From the NCBI GenBank assembly GCA_958295665.1, contig OY282558.1, forward strand, positions 17,297,409-17,361,408: a DNA stretch of 64,000 bases. Direction: 5' to 3'. Both the position numbers and the translations under genes were made by a program. This document shows, piece after piece, positions 22,940 to 35,192 of this stretch (position 1 is its first letter; every line of letters starts with the position of its first letter). Source of the stretch: Tipula vernalis. Taxonomy: Eukaryota > Arthropoda > Insecta > Diptera > Tipulidae. Below the pieces are notes generated by a model, which did not search any database, was not told the origin of the DNA, and worked only from the letters and a program-made list of their open reading frames with translations.

Positions 22940-25900
22940 ATGGGTAAAACAAATGCAGAATATATGAGAGAATATAAGAAACGGAAACGTGAGGAAAAGC
23001 TACAAACTGGAGGACCAGAGCCGAAAAAAATTGCACGTAGCAGTACCGAACGGTCACGAAACCGGAGAGATTGTGTTGTAAACTCGTGTTTAGTTTCAGC
23101 GCCATCTACAAGTACATCCAATATAATATCGAACATTGTCGAATTCTCCAAAGCTCACGCTGAGTTTAAAAAAAAATTCTTGAATAACAACTTTGGTGCT
23201 ATATGTAGTGTGTGCGATCGGTTGTGGTACGAAAGTGATGTCAGAAACCCACCACCATGTTCCACAGGTATTCTCACAGCCGAATTTCCCCAAATTAATC
23301 TTGAAACAGCTCTCGTTTGTGGTACTTGCTATTTATCACTCAGCAAAACTAAAATCCCAAATTTATCTAAATCAAATGGCTTCACTTATCCATTGAAGCC
23401 AGCCCATCTGCCGGAACTGGATCTAATAACAGAGCGCTTGATCTCACCACGACTACCTTTCATGACCATTAGAAGGCTTCGACATGGTAATGGCCAATAT
23501 GGAATTTTAGGACAAGTGATTAACGTGCCTGTATCAGTAAATAACATGGTTAATTTACTTCCACGTGAACTCGACGATGATTACGCCATTAACGTACACA
23601 TAAAACGTAAACAAATTCACAAATCAAATTATCTGATGGGGTTTGTTAAAAAGAGCGTTGTGAAATCTTGGCTCGAATATTTGGTTCAGCAAGAACTATA
23701 CAAATATTATGATGTTAATATCAACGAATCGTTCTTCTCTGCTGAAGAGTTGCCAGTAGTTCAGATGGACCGTTCTGAATTAAGTGAATTGGTAGATATG
23801 GAAGAAAATTTGATAGCTCAGCAGCAGACTTTGCTCTGGAATGAGGAAATGTATCTCCGAATTGCTCCGGGAGAAAATAGCTTGCCTAAATGCATTCTAT
23901 TTGATGAGCACTGCGAGGAACTGTCGTTCCCTTCCATCTATCTTGGGCAATTCAGAGCATTTAAGGAACAAATCAGGGTAACACCGTTTATGATGGCAAC
24001 AAGCGAGCTGCGAAGAGCTGATCGACGAGGGGTAAGTCCGACTCACTTGCTATATATGGCAATGAAAATTATGCGTATACGCACGCGCGATTCTCTGCAG
24101 GTAGCCTTCAAATTTGTTGGTAGAGACAATACGTTGACAAGAGCGCAAATACAATCTGAAGACTACATTCATGGATGTATCGAGAACAATTTAGCGTTCT
24201 TACGTCATATCCCGAACTCAACGTATTACTGGGCAACACGTAAGCGAGATCTGTTTGCGATGATTCGACAACTTGGTAAGCCGACATTCTTCCTTACAAT
24301 GAGCGCAAACGAAATTGGATGGCCGAAGTTAATTAAACTGCTTTATAAGCTTAAAAATAATGGTGCTGAGATCGACGCTGATGCATTCCATCAACTTCAC
24401 TACATCACAAAAGCCACACTTGTAAACGAAGATCCAGTCACTTGCGCAATTCATTTTAATAAACTGGTGGACACCATAATAGGAATTCTGCAATCAAAAT
24501 GTTTTAGTCCATTTGGTGTGAATTACGTATCACATTTTTTCAAACGTATTGAATTTCAGCATCGCGGTAGTCCGCACGCTCATATTCTGCTATGGCTAAA
24601 AGATTCTCCTCGAGATGCTCTAGGTTCAGATATGCCTGCGGCAATAAATCTAATCAATCGGCTAATATCTGTCTCACAGGAAAACGCATCCGGACACGTC
24701 AAGCTACAGCATCACAAGCATACGTTTACTTGCTATAAAAGGATGAGCAATGCTGCGGGACAAAAATGTCGTTTCGAGGCACCGTTCATGCCAAGCCGAT
24801 CAACTGTTATCCTCGTTCCTATGGCTACGAGTGATACTCGGCGAAATAATCTCGCAAAGCTATACAATCAACTGTGGAAAGCACTTGAAGAAAATGATTA
24901 TATAGATATCGACCACTTCTTCAAAGATCACAATATTAATTCAAATGAATTTTATCTCGATGTATTAAGAGCTGGCATCACGAGACCCAAGGTTTTCCTC
25001 AAACGGAATACAACTGAAAAATGGATCAATCCGTTTAATCCATTTATTTTGAATTGTCTTGGTTCCAACACCGATATTCAGTTCATAATCGAAGAATACT
25101 CATGTGCGGCATATGTAGTTGAGTACGTAAATAAGACAAACCGAGGGATTAGTAATCTGCAACGTAAGATTATCACGACGATGAATGAACATCCTGAGTT
25201 CGATTTCGTGGAGATAACTCGGAAACTCAGTATCGATATGCTGAACGCAGTTGAAATAACTAGTCAAGAAGCAGCATGGTATTTGCTGCGACTACCAATG
25301 TCATTGAGTTCGGTGGCCGTTCTTTACCTTCCAACTGTTTGGCCAATAGAAAGACAACGCTTAAAGAAAACAATCGATCAAATGGAAAAAGAGGAGATTG
25401 ACGATGATTCTACTGATGTATGGAAGACAAATTTGTTTGAAAAATACGAAAAGAGGCCGGTAGAGCTAGAGGATTTGAGTCTGGCACGAGCAGCTGCCAA
25501 TTACACTGTGGTCAATACGACGTGGAAGCGACGCCAAGTAGGTCCTCGAATAATCCGCTATCGTAATTACGATATGGCGGCTGAAGTTGATGAGTATAAA
25601 CGTGAAATGGTCACACTATATCTACCATTTCGCAATGAAGAATTGGAAATTCTGGCTGAGAAGAAGTTTCTGCGGTTATATGAGGAAAACGAGGCGATTA
25701 TTCTGCAGCACAGAAAAGAATTTGAGTCAGATCTGGACATAGGAAAGACCATTGAGATCTGCCGGCAAATGTGTATCGCTAACAAAGAATCAGACTTACT
25801 ATCAACTCGTGTCGCCGAAGCTGATCCATTTTCCGATTTCGATCTTGCTGCAAATGCGGAAATTAATTCAGACATAAGACTAGCCTTACTTAACCGCCTT

Positions 25901-28613
25901 GGGCCAATTGTGAAGAAACGCCAGAATCTTATGTTAAAAGAGGATTTTAACAATTTAATGCGCTTGTCTAATATTCGGCAAAAGGGACTTATCATGCACG
26001 TCATAAGTACTCTTCTCGATAAAACTAACGTTGAGCCGTTGCAAATTTTTTTCACTGGACCCGCAGGCTGTGGAAAAACGTTTGTGATCAAATTGTTAAT
26101 GGAGATTTACAATCGCTTTAATGAAACCGATGGCTATTGTAACGCTTATCTTACATGCGCGTCGACTGGCAAAGCAGCAGTAGCCATCGATGGGCTCACG
26201 GTCCACACTGCATTAAAAATTTCAATCGGAAAGAACTTGCCACTATCCAATGAAGTGGTTCAACAATATCGAACGCTTTTCAAATACGTTCGATGTATTA
26301 TTATCGACGAAATAAGCATGATGTCAGCGGAACTGTTACATCAGGTCGACGCAAGATTGAAGCAAATTACGGGAGACTTCGTTCACAACTTTGGTGGAAA
26401 AGATATTTTTTTGATAGGAGATTTGCGACAACTGCCTCCCGTCCGGGCAACTCCAATTTTCCAGCAGATCAAGGCGAGTGTCGTTGGCCCTACACTATGG
26501 CGAGGCTTTAAATTCTATGAGCTGGATCAAGTCATGCGACAGTCGAACGCTCAATTCTCTTGTGTTCTCACTAAAATTGGCAATGGTGAAAAGCTGGAGC
26601 CCGTCGAGCAGAATCTGGTCCAATCCCGATTTTTCACAAAGGCACGGGCGGATGAACTTTGTCCTAATGGTGTCAGACTCTTTTTGAGAAATAGGGACGT
26701 AAACGCATATAATCAGTATGTGCTCAATGCAGCTCCAGATAAGATCGTTTCCATATCGAACGACGGTTTTACTGGGTATCACAGTACCGAACAGCTGTCA
26801 TTTGTGCGACAGAAGCTGCATAAAATGGAGTTGATTGATACAGGGGGTTTGCCCTACGAGCTCATACTTGTAATTGGTCAACCTTATTTGATCACAACTA
26901 ATATCGATGTGGCAGATGGATTGTCGAACGGAACTTACGGCCACTTAAAATTTGTTGAGAGAATTGAAAATATTACCGAAAATGACAACTCGAACATTGG
27001 AGACGTCAAACGAATCTGGATAAAATTTTCGGGTAATCCAAGAATTGGCCAAAATGCTAGAAAACTTGCAGCAAAGTATATGCAGAATAAAAACATACCC
27101 GGAGAATTAGTTCCAATCGCTCGAAGAACTTCTTCTATTTACCTCAACAATAATCGAACTATTGTTGCAAAGCGCAATCATTTTCCTCTCACGCCCGCCT
27201 GTGCCATGACAATTCATAAATCACAAGGTGGCACGTTTGATGTTATTGTATATACGTATGAAAAGGGGCACGCTCAGCAACTCGTATACGTTGCCTTATC
27301 AAGAGTCACGAGTATCGAAGGTCTCTTTATAGTATCACCTACGGATGAGCATGTGTTTTACCACGGACTCAAAAATGCAGTTTCTACAATTTCACTTCGA
27401 AACGAGTTCCTGCGCCTTACCACAAACTCATTACGTACGTGCCAGGAAAATATATACGATTTTATCAATAATAAAATCTCATTCTTTACTTTTAATTGCC
27501 AAAGCCTGAGAGCACATTGCAACGACTTCAGTGACGAGATAACTCAAAATTGCACTCTGCTCATGCTCTCCGAGACATGGCTGGACGACAACGAACAAAT
27601 TGATATTCCAAATTTTTTTTATTATTGTTGTGTTCAATTTAAACGACCACAGAAGCGGGCTGCTGGCGTAGCCATTTATAAACATCGAACCAGTTCTCAA
27701 GTTGTCACTCCAATCATGGACGTAACCTACCGCCAAGCAACTGGATTAGGAGTAGAATTACAAGATATCGGGGATATATGCGCTGCTGTATGTGAACTTC
27801 CAAATTCGAGGACATTCCTTTCAGTAGTTGTGTATATCTCACCAAATCAGCCTGTCCCGAAGATTATCGACTTTATTCAATTTGTACTCCTACCATTTAC
27901 TGAAAGTGGTTCGGCTCTACTAAAAAAGGACTATCACCTTCGGCCGATGATTCTGAGTGGCGATTTTAATATAAATTTTAACATGCCGACGGCCGAACCG
28001 CTAATTACGTTTCTAAAGGACACGTTTCAACTTGAAATGAACTCTAAAAGAGACGTCCCTACTACTCCATCCGGCACAGTTATTGATGCAGTATTTCAAC
28101 GGTTTTTGAGTGATTTGGAATCTCAAATATATATTTCTTATTTTAGTTTTCATAAACCTATTGTATCGATCTTACCATAGAGATATAGTTTTATAAAATA
28201 TTTTGTTAAAATGAATAAAGCAATTATTAAATATTATTTCAAAATTATTAAAAAAAAATTATTAGTTCCATGTTCCTTAATAGCCAACATATTTCACCAA
28301 ATATTTCTCATTTAGTACTAGAAAGCATGAAAAAATTATATTTCTGTGTCAAAAAATATTAAATTATATTATATTGGTGTATTTTATACGGCAATGATTT
28401 AGGAGTCGTTACGTCAAAACCAACAGAAATGTCTAAAAATAAACATTTGTGTTGGTTTTGGGTGATTACAATTATACACAGTAACGTCGACGAAATTGGA
28501 AATATCAGAAAAATATGTTTTTTCCGTTTTCATGAGAGATGGTAAATAATGGTTCCACCTCACTTCCAGAAAACGTCCTGTCTATTTCCCCAAACGCTTT
28601 AAGATGTTTACAC
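21262..28613 (+). mobile_element. Helentron 1 (autonomous, limits tentative)
   Basis: The central ORF (22940-28180) is a full Helentron-type protein. The outer limits are set by ATGTGTAAACATCTTA near 21264 and its reverse complement near 28600, which fits the subterminal inverted repeats reported for Helentrons. Helentrons insert without target duplication, so the ends cannot be proved from flanks alone. Confidence 0.45.
22940..28180 (+). CDS. Helentron Rep-helicase-endonuclease protein, intact
   Basis: One uninterrupted frame encodes 1,746 aa. A basic N-terminus (AEYMREYKKRKREEK) comes first, then a cysteine-bearing segment (CSVCDRLW, CGTCY near residues 90-135). The Rep domain has HRGSPHAH (541-548) and the tyrosine motif AAYVVEYVNK with Y725 and Y729. 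The PIF1-type helicase has Walker A GPAGCGKT (1040-1047), Walker B IIIDEIS (D1123), GDLRQLPP and, near the end, TIHKSQGGTFD and YVALSRV. A fused endonuclease/exonuclease/phosphatase-type domain begins near 1514 with FNCQSLR (N1519), SETW (E1545), GDFN (D1675, N1677) and SFHKP (H1738). The protein should nick, unwind and move the element by rolling-circle replication in the nucleus. Intactness suggests recent activity. Confidence 0.95.
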   Translation: MGKTNAEYMREYKKRKREEKLQTGGPEPKKIARSSTERSRNRRDCVVNSCLVSAPSTSTSNIISNIVEFSKAHAEFKKKFLNNNFGAICSVCDRLWYESDVRNPPPCSTGILTAEFPQINLETALVCGTCYLSLSKTKIPNLSKSNGFTYPLKPAHLPELDLITERLISPRLPFMTIRRLRHGNGQYGILGQVINVPVSVNNMVNLLPRELDDDYAINVHIKRKQIHKSNYLMGFVKKSVVKSWLEYLVQQELYKYYDVNINESFFSAEELPVVQMDRSELSELVDMEENLIAQQQTLLWNEEMYLRIAPGENSLPKCILFDEHCEELSFPSIYLGQFRAFKEQIRVTPFMMATSELRRADRRGVSPTHLLYMAMKIMRIRTRDSLQVAFKFVGRDNTLTRAQIQSEDYIHGCIENNLAFLRHIPNSTYYWATRKRDLFAMIRQLGKPTFFLTMSANEIGWPKLIKLLYKLKNNGAEIDADAFHQLHYITKATLVNEDPVTCAIHFNKLVDTIIGILQSKCFSPFGVNYVSHFFKRIEFQHRGSPHAHILLWLKDSPRDALGSDMPAAINLINRLISVSQENASGHVKLQHHKHTFTCYKRMSNAAGQKCRFEAPFMPSRSTVILVPMATSDTRRNNLAKLYNQLWKALEENDYIDIDHFFKDHNINSNEFYLDVLRAGITRPKVFLKRNTTEKWINPFNPFILNCLGSNTDIQFIIEEYSCAAYVVEYVNKTNRGISNLQRKIITTMNEHPEFDFVEITRKLSIDMLNAVEITSQEAAWYLLRLPMSLSSVAVLYLPTVWPIERQRLKKTIDQMEKEEIDDDSTDVWKTNLFEKYEKRPVELEDLSLARAAANYTVVNTTWKRRQVGPRIIRYRNYDMAAEVDEYKREMVTLYLPFRNEELEILAEKKFLRLYEENEAIILQHRKEFESDLDIGKTIEICRQMCIANKESDLLSTRVAEADPFSDFDLAANAEINSDIRLALLNRLGPIVKKRQNLMLKEDFNNLMRLSNIRQKGLIMHVISTLLDKTNVEPLQIFFTGPAGCGKTFVIKLLMEIYNRFNETDGYCNAYLTCASTGKAAVAIDGLTVHTALKISIGKNLPLSNEVVQQYRTLFKYVRCIIIDEISMMSAELLHQVDARLKQITGDFVHNFGGKDIFLIGDLRQLPPVRATPIFQQIKASVVGPTLWRGFKFYELDQVMRQSNAQFSCVLTKIGNGEKLEPVEQNLVQSRFFTKARADELCPNGVRLFLRNRDVNAYNQYVLNAAPDKIVSISNDGFTGYHSTEQLSFVRQKLHKMELIDTGGLPYELILVIGQPYLITTNIDVADGLSNGTYGHLKFVERIENITENDNSNIGDVKRIWIKFSGNPRIGQNARKLAAKYMQNKNIPGELVPIARRTSSIYLNNNRTIVAKRNHFPLTPACAMTIHKSQGGTFDVIVYTYEKGHAQQLVYVALSRVTSIEGLFIVSPTDEHVFYHGLKNAVSTISLRNEFLRLTTNSLRTCQENIYDFINNKISFFTFNCQSLRAHCNDFSDEITQNCTLLMLSETWLDDNEQIDIPNFFYYCCVQFKRPQKRAAGVAIYKHRTSSQVVTPIMDVTYRQATGLGVELQDIGDICAAVCELPNSRTFLSVVVYISPNQPVPKIIDFIQFVLLPFTESGSALLKKDYHLRPMILSGDFNINFNMPTAEPLITFLKDTFQLEMNSKRDVPTTPSGTVIDAVFQRFLSDLESQIYISYFSFHKPIVSILP

Positions 28614-29200
28614 ATATCTTTCCCGAGTACTGACAGACTCGCTCGCGTTTTTATTTTCTTTTATATACATTTTTAACTATAATGAATTAATTACAATTGA
28701 ACATGACATCTGTTACCGTAATTTAATTTTTCAGCGATGTTTTTCAATTAAAATATGAAAAATGAATAAATAAAGAGGTGAAAATTTTAATAAGTTTATT
28801 ATGTACAGCAGTTAATAATTATATTTTATATTTATTAGATGGTATTTCTTGAAATTTAATGTAAATTTATGAATATTGATTCATATGGCGGGAAGGAATT
28901 AAAATAAAAACGACAAAGGGAAACCTTTTAATGAAACTGTAGAAATGAGTTTCTTTGGACGGTAAATTAAACTACGGTTGGTATCTTTACGCTCTACTCG
29001 CGCAAATTTATACAGTTGAAATTATTTTGTACTGAATGTAAGGTCTACCGTTACCATCGGTACCCTATTACATATTTACACCATAGTTGATATTTTTTTG
29101 AAAAGCTACTACTACTAGTATTAAGTTTAGAGAAACGACGTATTTTCCAAAATGAAATAAACCATTTACACTGACGTTTCCCTTTCCTGCATGCCGTTTA
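28181..29200. other. Helentron 3' flank and AT-rich spacer
   Basis: No gene supported. It contains the possible Helentron 3' subterminal repeat near 28600 and a CG-containing block (28615-28650). Otherwise simple AT-rich sequence. Confidence 0.4.
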
Positions 29201-29204
29201 CTTT

Positions 29205-29590
29205 ATTTTGGCAGAGGTAATCGATATGCCACTTATAACAATATGTTTGATGCTCCGACAAAATATATCCCATTATCACTATATATGGCCTAGGAAGTAC
29301 CACAAAAGACCTATAAAGAGTTGGAGTGCTACAATAAAGATTTCCGCTGATAAGGTTCTCACCACTCTATACCATATGTGTATCGGTTTGGATCCACGAT
29401 TTTGTTGCTGCTATATTTATGAACCACGAGACTTACTAACTCCTTCCAGCGAACTATCCAATATCTTCTATTGTAATGATAAGTACAAAGCTTCACCGTT
29501 GTGAGATTTTACGTTGATGATTACTGGTTTCAAGTGCTTGACATGTTTCTGTTATCATCTGGTGTGGTTCTGCGTTAATACTGTCGGCTA
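29205..29590 (-). pseudogene. BEL/Pao integrase fossil
   Basis: On the minus strand, RRYWIVRWKELVSLVVHKY (about 29490-29420) resembles the zinc-binding R.FWI..GR..V...I.KC block of BEL/Pao integrases. Further on, TLSAEIFIVALQLFIG (about 29345-29295) matches the L..E.FI.ALR.F segment of the core, and after a frameshift AIYSDNGIYFVGASNIL (about 29280-29230) matches the IYSDNGTNFVGA catalytic-region motif. Cysteines of the zinc domain and the third acidic residue are not visible. It lies 18 kb from the BEL/Pao pol at 10.8-13.5 kb on the same strand, so it is a separate insertion. Confidence 0.62.
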
Positions 29591-31605
29591 TACTGGTATC
29601 GTCGATTGGTTCAGTGAGGGATCTCTCTTACTCGCTTCCCCACCTGTTGCACTTAAAAATCGAACGACAGTATCTCTATATTATACATTATTATATATAT
29701 TATACCACTCTGAAAACTCAGCCAAGCTCTTCCTTGGGAATTTCTTATTATACTGTTGTATAGCTTCGTTGAATGTTGAGCTTCGTTTGTACCATGGATT
29801 TTTGGGTGAGATTATTCGATGAACTAGACGTCGATGAACCGGTTGTGTGAAATGAAATCGACGACCTCCATTTTTACATTTCACTGTTTACACCTTTACA
29901 ACTTTATAATACGAAAAAAATAAAATTTATTATGGCAACGAGCCAACGCAATTTTGTATTCTTGATAAATATTTCCGTAAATTGACTTTTGAAAATGTTA
30001 GTTAGTATACATTTGATATATTTATATGGGCCGGGCCACTTCTATGCTCAAATTTAAAGCATCCTAAAAATATCTTAAAATATAAGGGCAACAATATTTT
30101 CGGTAAAATGTCAACTTCCGAATGCCGAGGGCCGTTCTTTAAAAAAAAAAAATCGACGGATCAATATGGCGGCAAGAATCATCAAGTTGTATTACCTATA
30201 CGTTTATATCTGAAGTTACTAAAGAATCAAAATTGTTTTTGAAAAAAATTCGAAAATTTAATGCTTGCTTTCGTGACTTCTTTTGGAGCAACAAACATAG
30301 TTCAAAATACGAATAATAATTTCGTAATGTTGAAACAACTTTTAAAATTCAAGGTCAAATTCGGGTTTCATTATCTTGCGACTATTGTGGTGCCGTTCTG
30401 CTTTCTTGTTCGAACCGTACATTCCGATTATGCCGTGTGCGTCGTCTAATATTTGATCGTGTTCTTTCTTTTGGCATGTTTCTATAAAAAATACAATTAA
30501 TAAAAAAAACAGTATTTCCTTTTTATGCTTTGAATTATTATATTGAAAAAATTTTCTTGTTGTTTAAAATTCAGCAAATCGTTTTTAAAAATTTTGCAAA
30601 ATGTTTTAAATGTCACAAATAGATGGTTTAATTATCTGAAAATTATACAATTTTATTTGAATCCCCTGATTTATTTCTATATGTAGGAATAAACGATGCA
30701 CTTGTAGTATTAGCGAGTTTTACAATTTCCTTCAAAAACTTTTAACAATTCTGTACATTAAATACAATAAAAATTGAAATTTTTAAAATTTGACAAACAC
30801 GTAAGTAAAGTAAGGAGAAAGGTCACTTATTGTCTCAAAAAACTGTGGATTCTTCTTAGTTTGCTAACTATAATTCATTTGTTGGATTTTTCAAGAAACA
30901 GTTTTCAAAATTTTCTGTATTCAGTAATATATATCTATAAAATTGTGTTTAATAAGAAGCTCTGTGATAAACTATTATATTTAGGAACATATTTAAACCG
31001 AAAAATCGGACCGAAATCGAACGAAAAAAAAACCATTACAATCGACAATCATTATTTGTAGGAGATGTAGAGAATGTTTGAATATAATATTATTTATTAA
31101 TTTTGCTTCAATGCTACAGTTGTAATTTAACTTGGATTAATAAGTTTTCAACTTGCTTTTGCTTTATAAAATATCTTTGTATTTCCATTCCTTCCCATAA
31201 CCATTCATATGTGAGGGCCATGCAAAAATACAAGCAGTTTGTTTTGAATTTTTTTCTGGAATTACCATGCGACATCAAAGAAGACACAACCCTTTCGGAA
31301 CATGATAATTAATTTCATTATATAAAGGTGTAAGATTTTTAAGATGTCGTTCTTCAAATTTATTTTCGTCCAATATTTTTGTAATCGACAAGGGAATTGC
31401 CAACTCCTCATTCTCGTAACGTTTGCCCTTTTCTTGAAAGCTTATTATAGCGATTTTAATAAGACGGTTAATTTGGAAATATTGTTTGTAATAATTTGCT
31501 AACTCTAATTATTATCGTCGTGTTCCGATCAATACACTCCCTTGAGACCACGTGTTCAAATTATTTTACATAAAACAAAAATATTAACGTTTGTTTTGCT
31601 TAATT
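29591..31605. other. AT-rich non-coding region
   Basis: Several open frames of 60-100 codons occur but have no family motif, compositional bias or start context that supports a gene. The part up to about 29880 may extend the BEL fossil upstream. A GGGCCGGGCC block near 30028 stands out in composition. Confidence 0.4.
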
Positions 31606-31900
31606 TGCTAGAACCTCAAATCTAAGCTTTACATCCTTTTTATCTTTATCTGATATGATAATGTCGTCAAGATACCGATGGAAACATTTTCTAAACCTAC
31701 CAAAATAACGTTTTGAAATATAACTGTAACGGTTGATACCTTAAAAGGAAGCCTTTAAAATCGAAATAATCACTACTTGGTATAGAACAATACAACGTCA
31801 GTTGGTGAAAGCGCTCTAAAGGTCACTTTCACAGAAACCGCAATTGCTCACGGATGCATTTAGTTTCTTTGGAAAATTGGATGAAACTCTCAAGTCACAA
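31605..31900 (-). pseudogene. Ty3/gypsy RT fossil
   Basis: Minus-strand frames give CFHRYLDDIIISDKDKKDV (about 31690-31635), which fits the catalytic V.YLDDI.I.S....H block of Ty3/gypsy RTs, followed by LRFEVLAN. Upstream, after a frameshift, text near 31770-31720 fits the F..MPFGL..A...F segment weakly. No other domains are preserved. It is very short and old. Confidence 0.5.
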
Positions 31901-34711
<2,811 letters not shown>

Positions 34712-34983
34712 CGATACTTTACCAATCAAATAATTAAATATTCTATTATTTTAAACCGACAAAGTTTGTTGATATCGTTGGTTAGCAATGGTTTGTAAAA
34801 ATTGCAACTAACTATTGCGTGAAGACACTCGTTGGGCCTACAACTTTCGGCAATTGGTTAAATAATTTGAAAGTTCTCGTAGGAAATAAATACATTAAAG
34901 GTCGGCTACACTATTTATCCATATATTATTATACTCTTTCATGTATTGCATATGAAATCACATTGAAAATTGTAATTTATAGT

Positions 34984-35192
34984 TAGGGCTCGTATTACCC
35001 GGGTATCGGGTATCCGGATATTTCACCAACAATATGTAGAAACTGTATTATAATAATGATTTATAACGATAAAAAAGGCAGAAAATGTTTAATAATTTTA
35101 TCTATTATCCGAACCTATTACCCGGGTATTCGGGTAATTAATTTTTTTTTTTAAATACCCGGGTACCCGATAACCGGGTAATACGAGCCCTA
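34984..35192. mobile_element. hAT-type MITE with 8-bp near-identical target duplication
   Basis: The 209-bp element starts TAGGGCTCGTATTACCCGG and ends with the inverse (CCGGGTAATACGAGCCCTA). Terminal inverted repeats extend about 30 bp with small differences. It is flanked by TTTATAGT and TTTAAAGT, which match at seven of eight positions and fit the 8-bp duplication of hAT transposons. The interior repeats the motif TTACCCGGGTATTCGGGTAA near 35110. It encodes nothing and would need a transposase in trans. Confidence 0.8.

Noticed and set aside
29208..29504. Plus-strand 98-codon frame as a gene
   Set aside because: It lies opposite the better-supported BEL/Pao integrase fossil and has no motif of its own.
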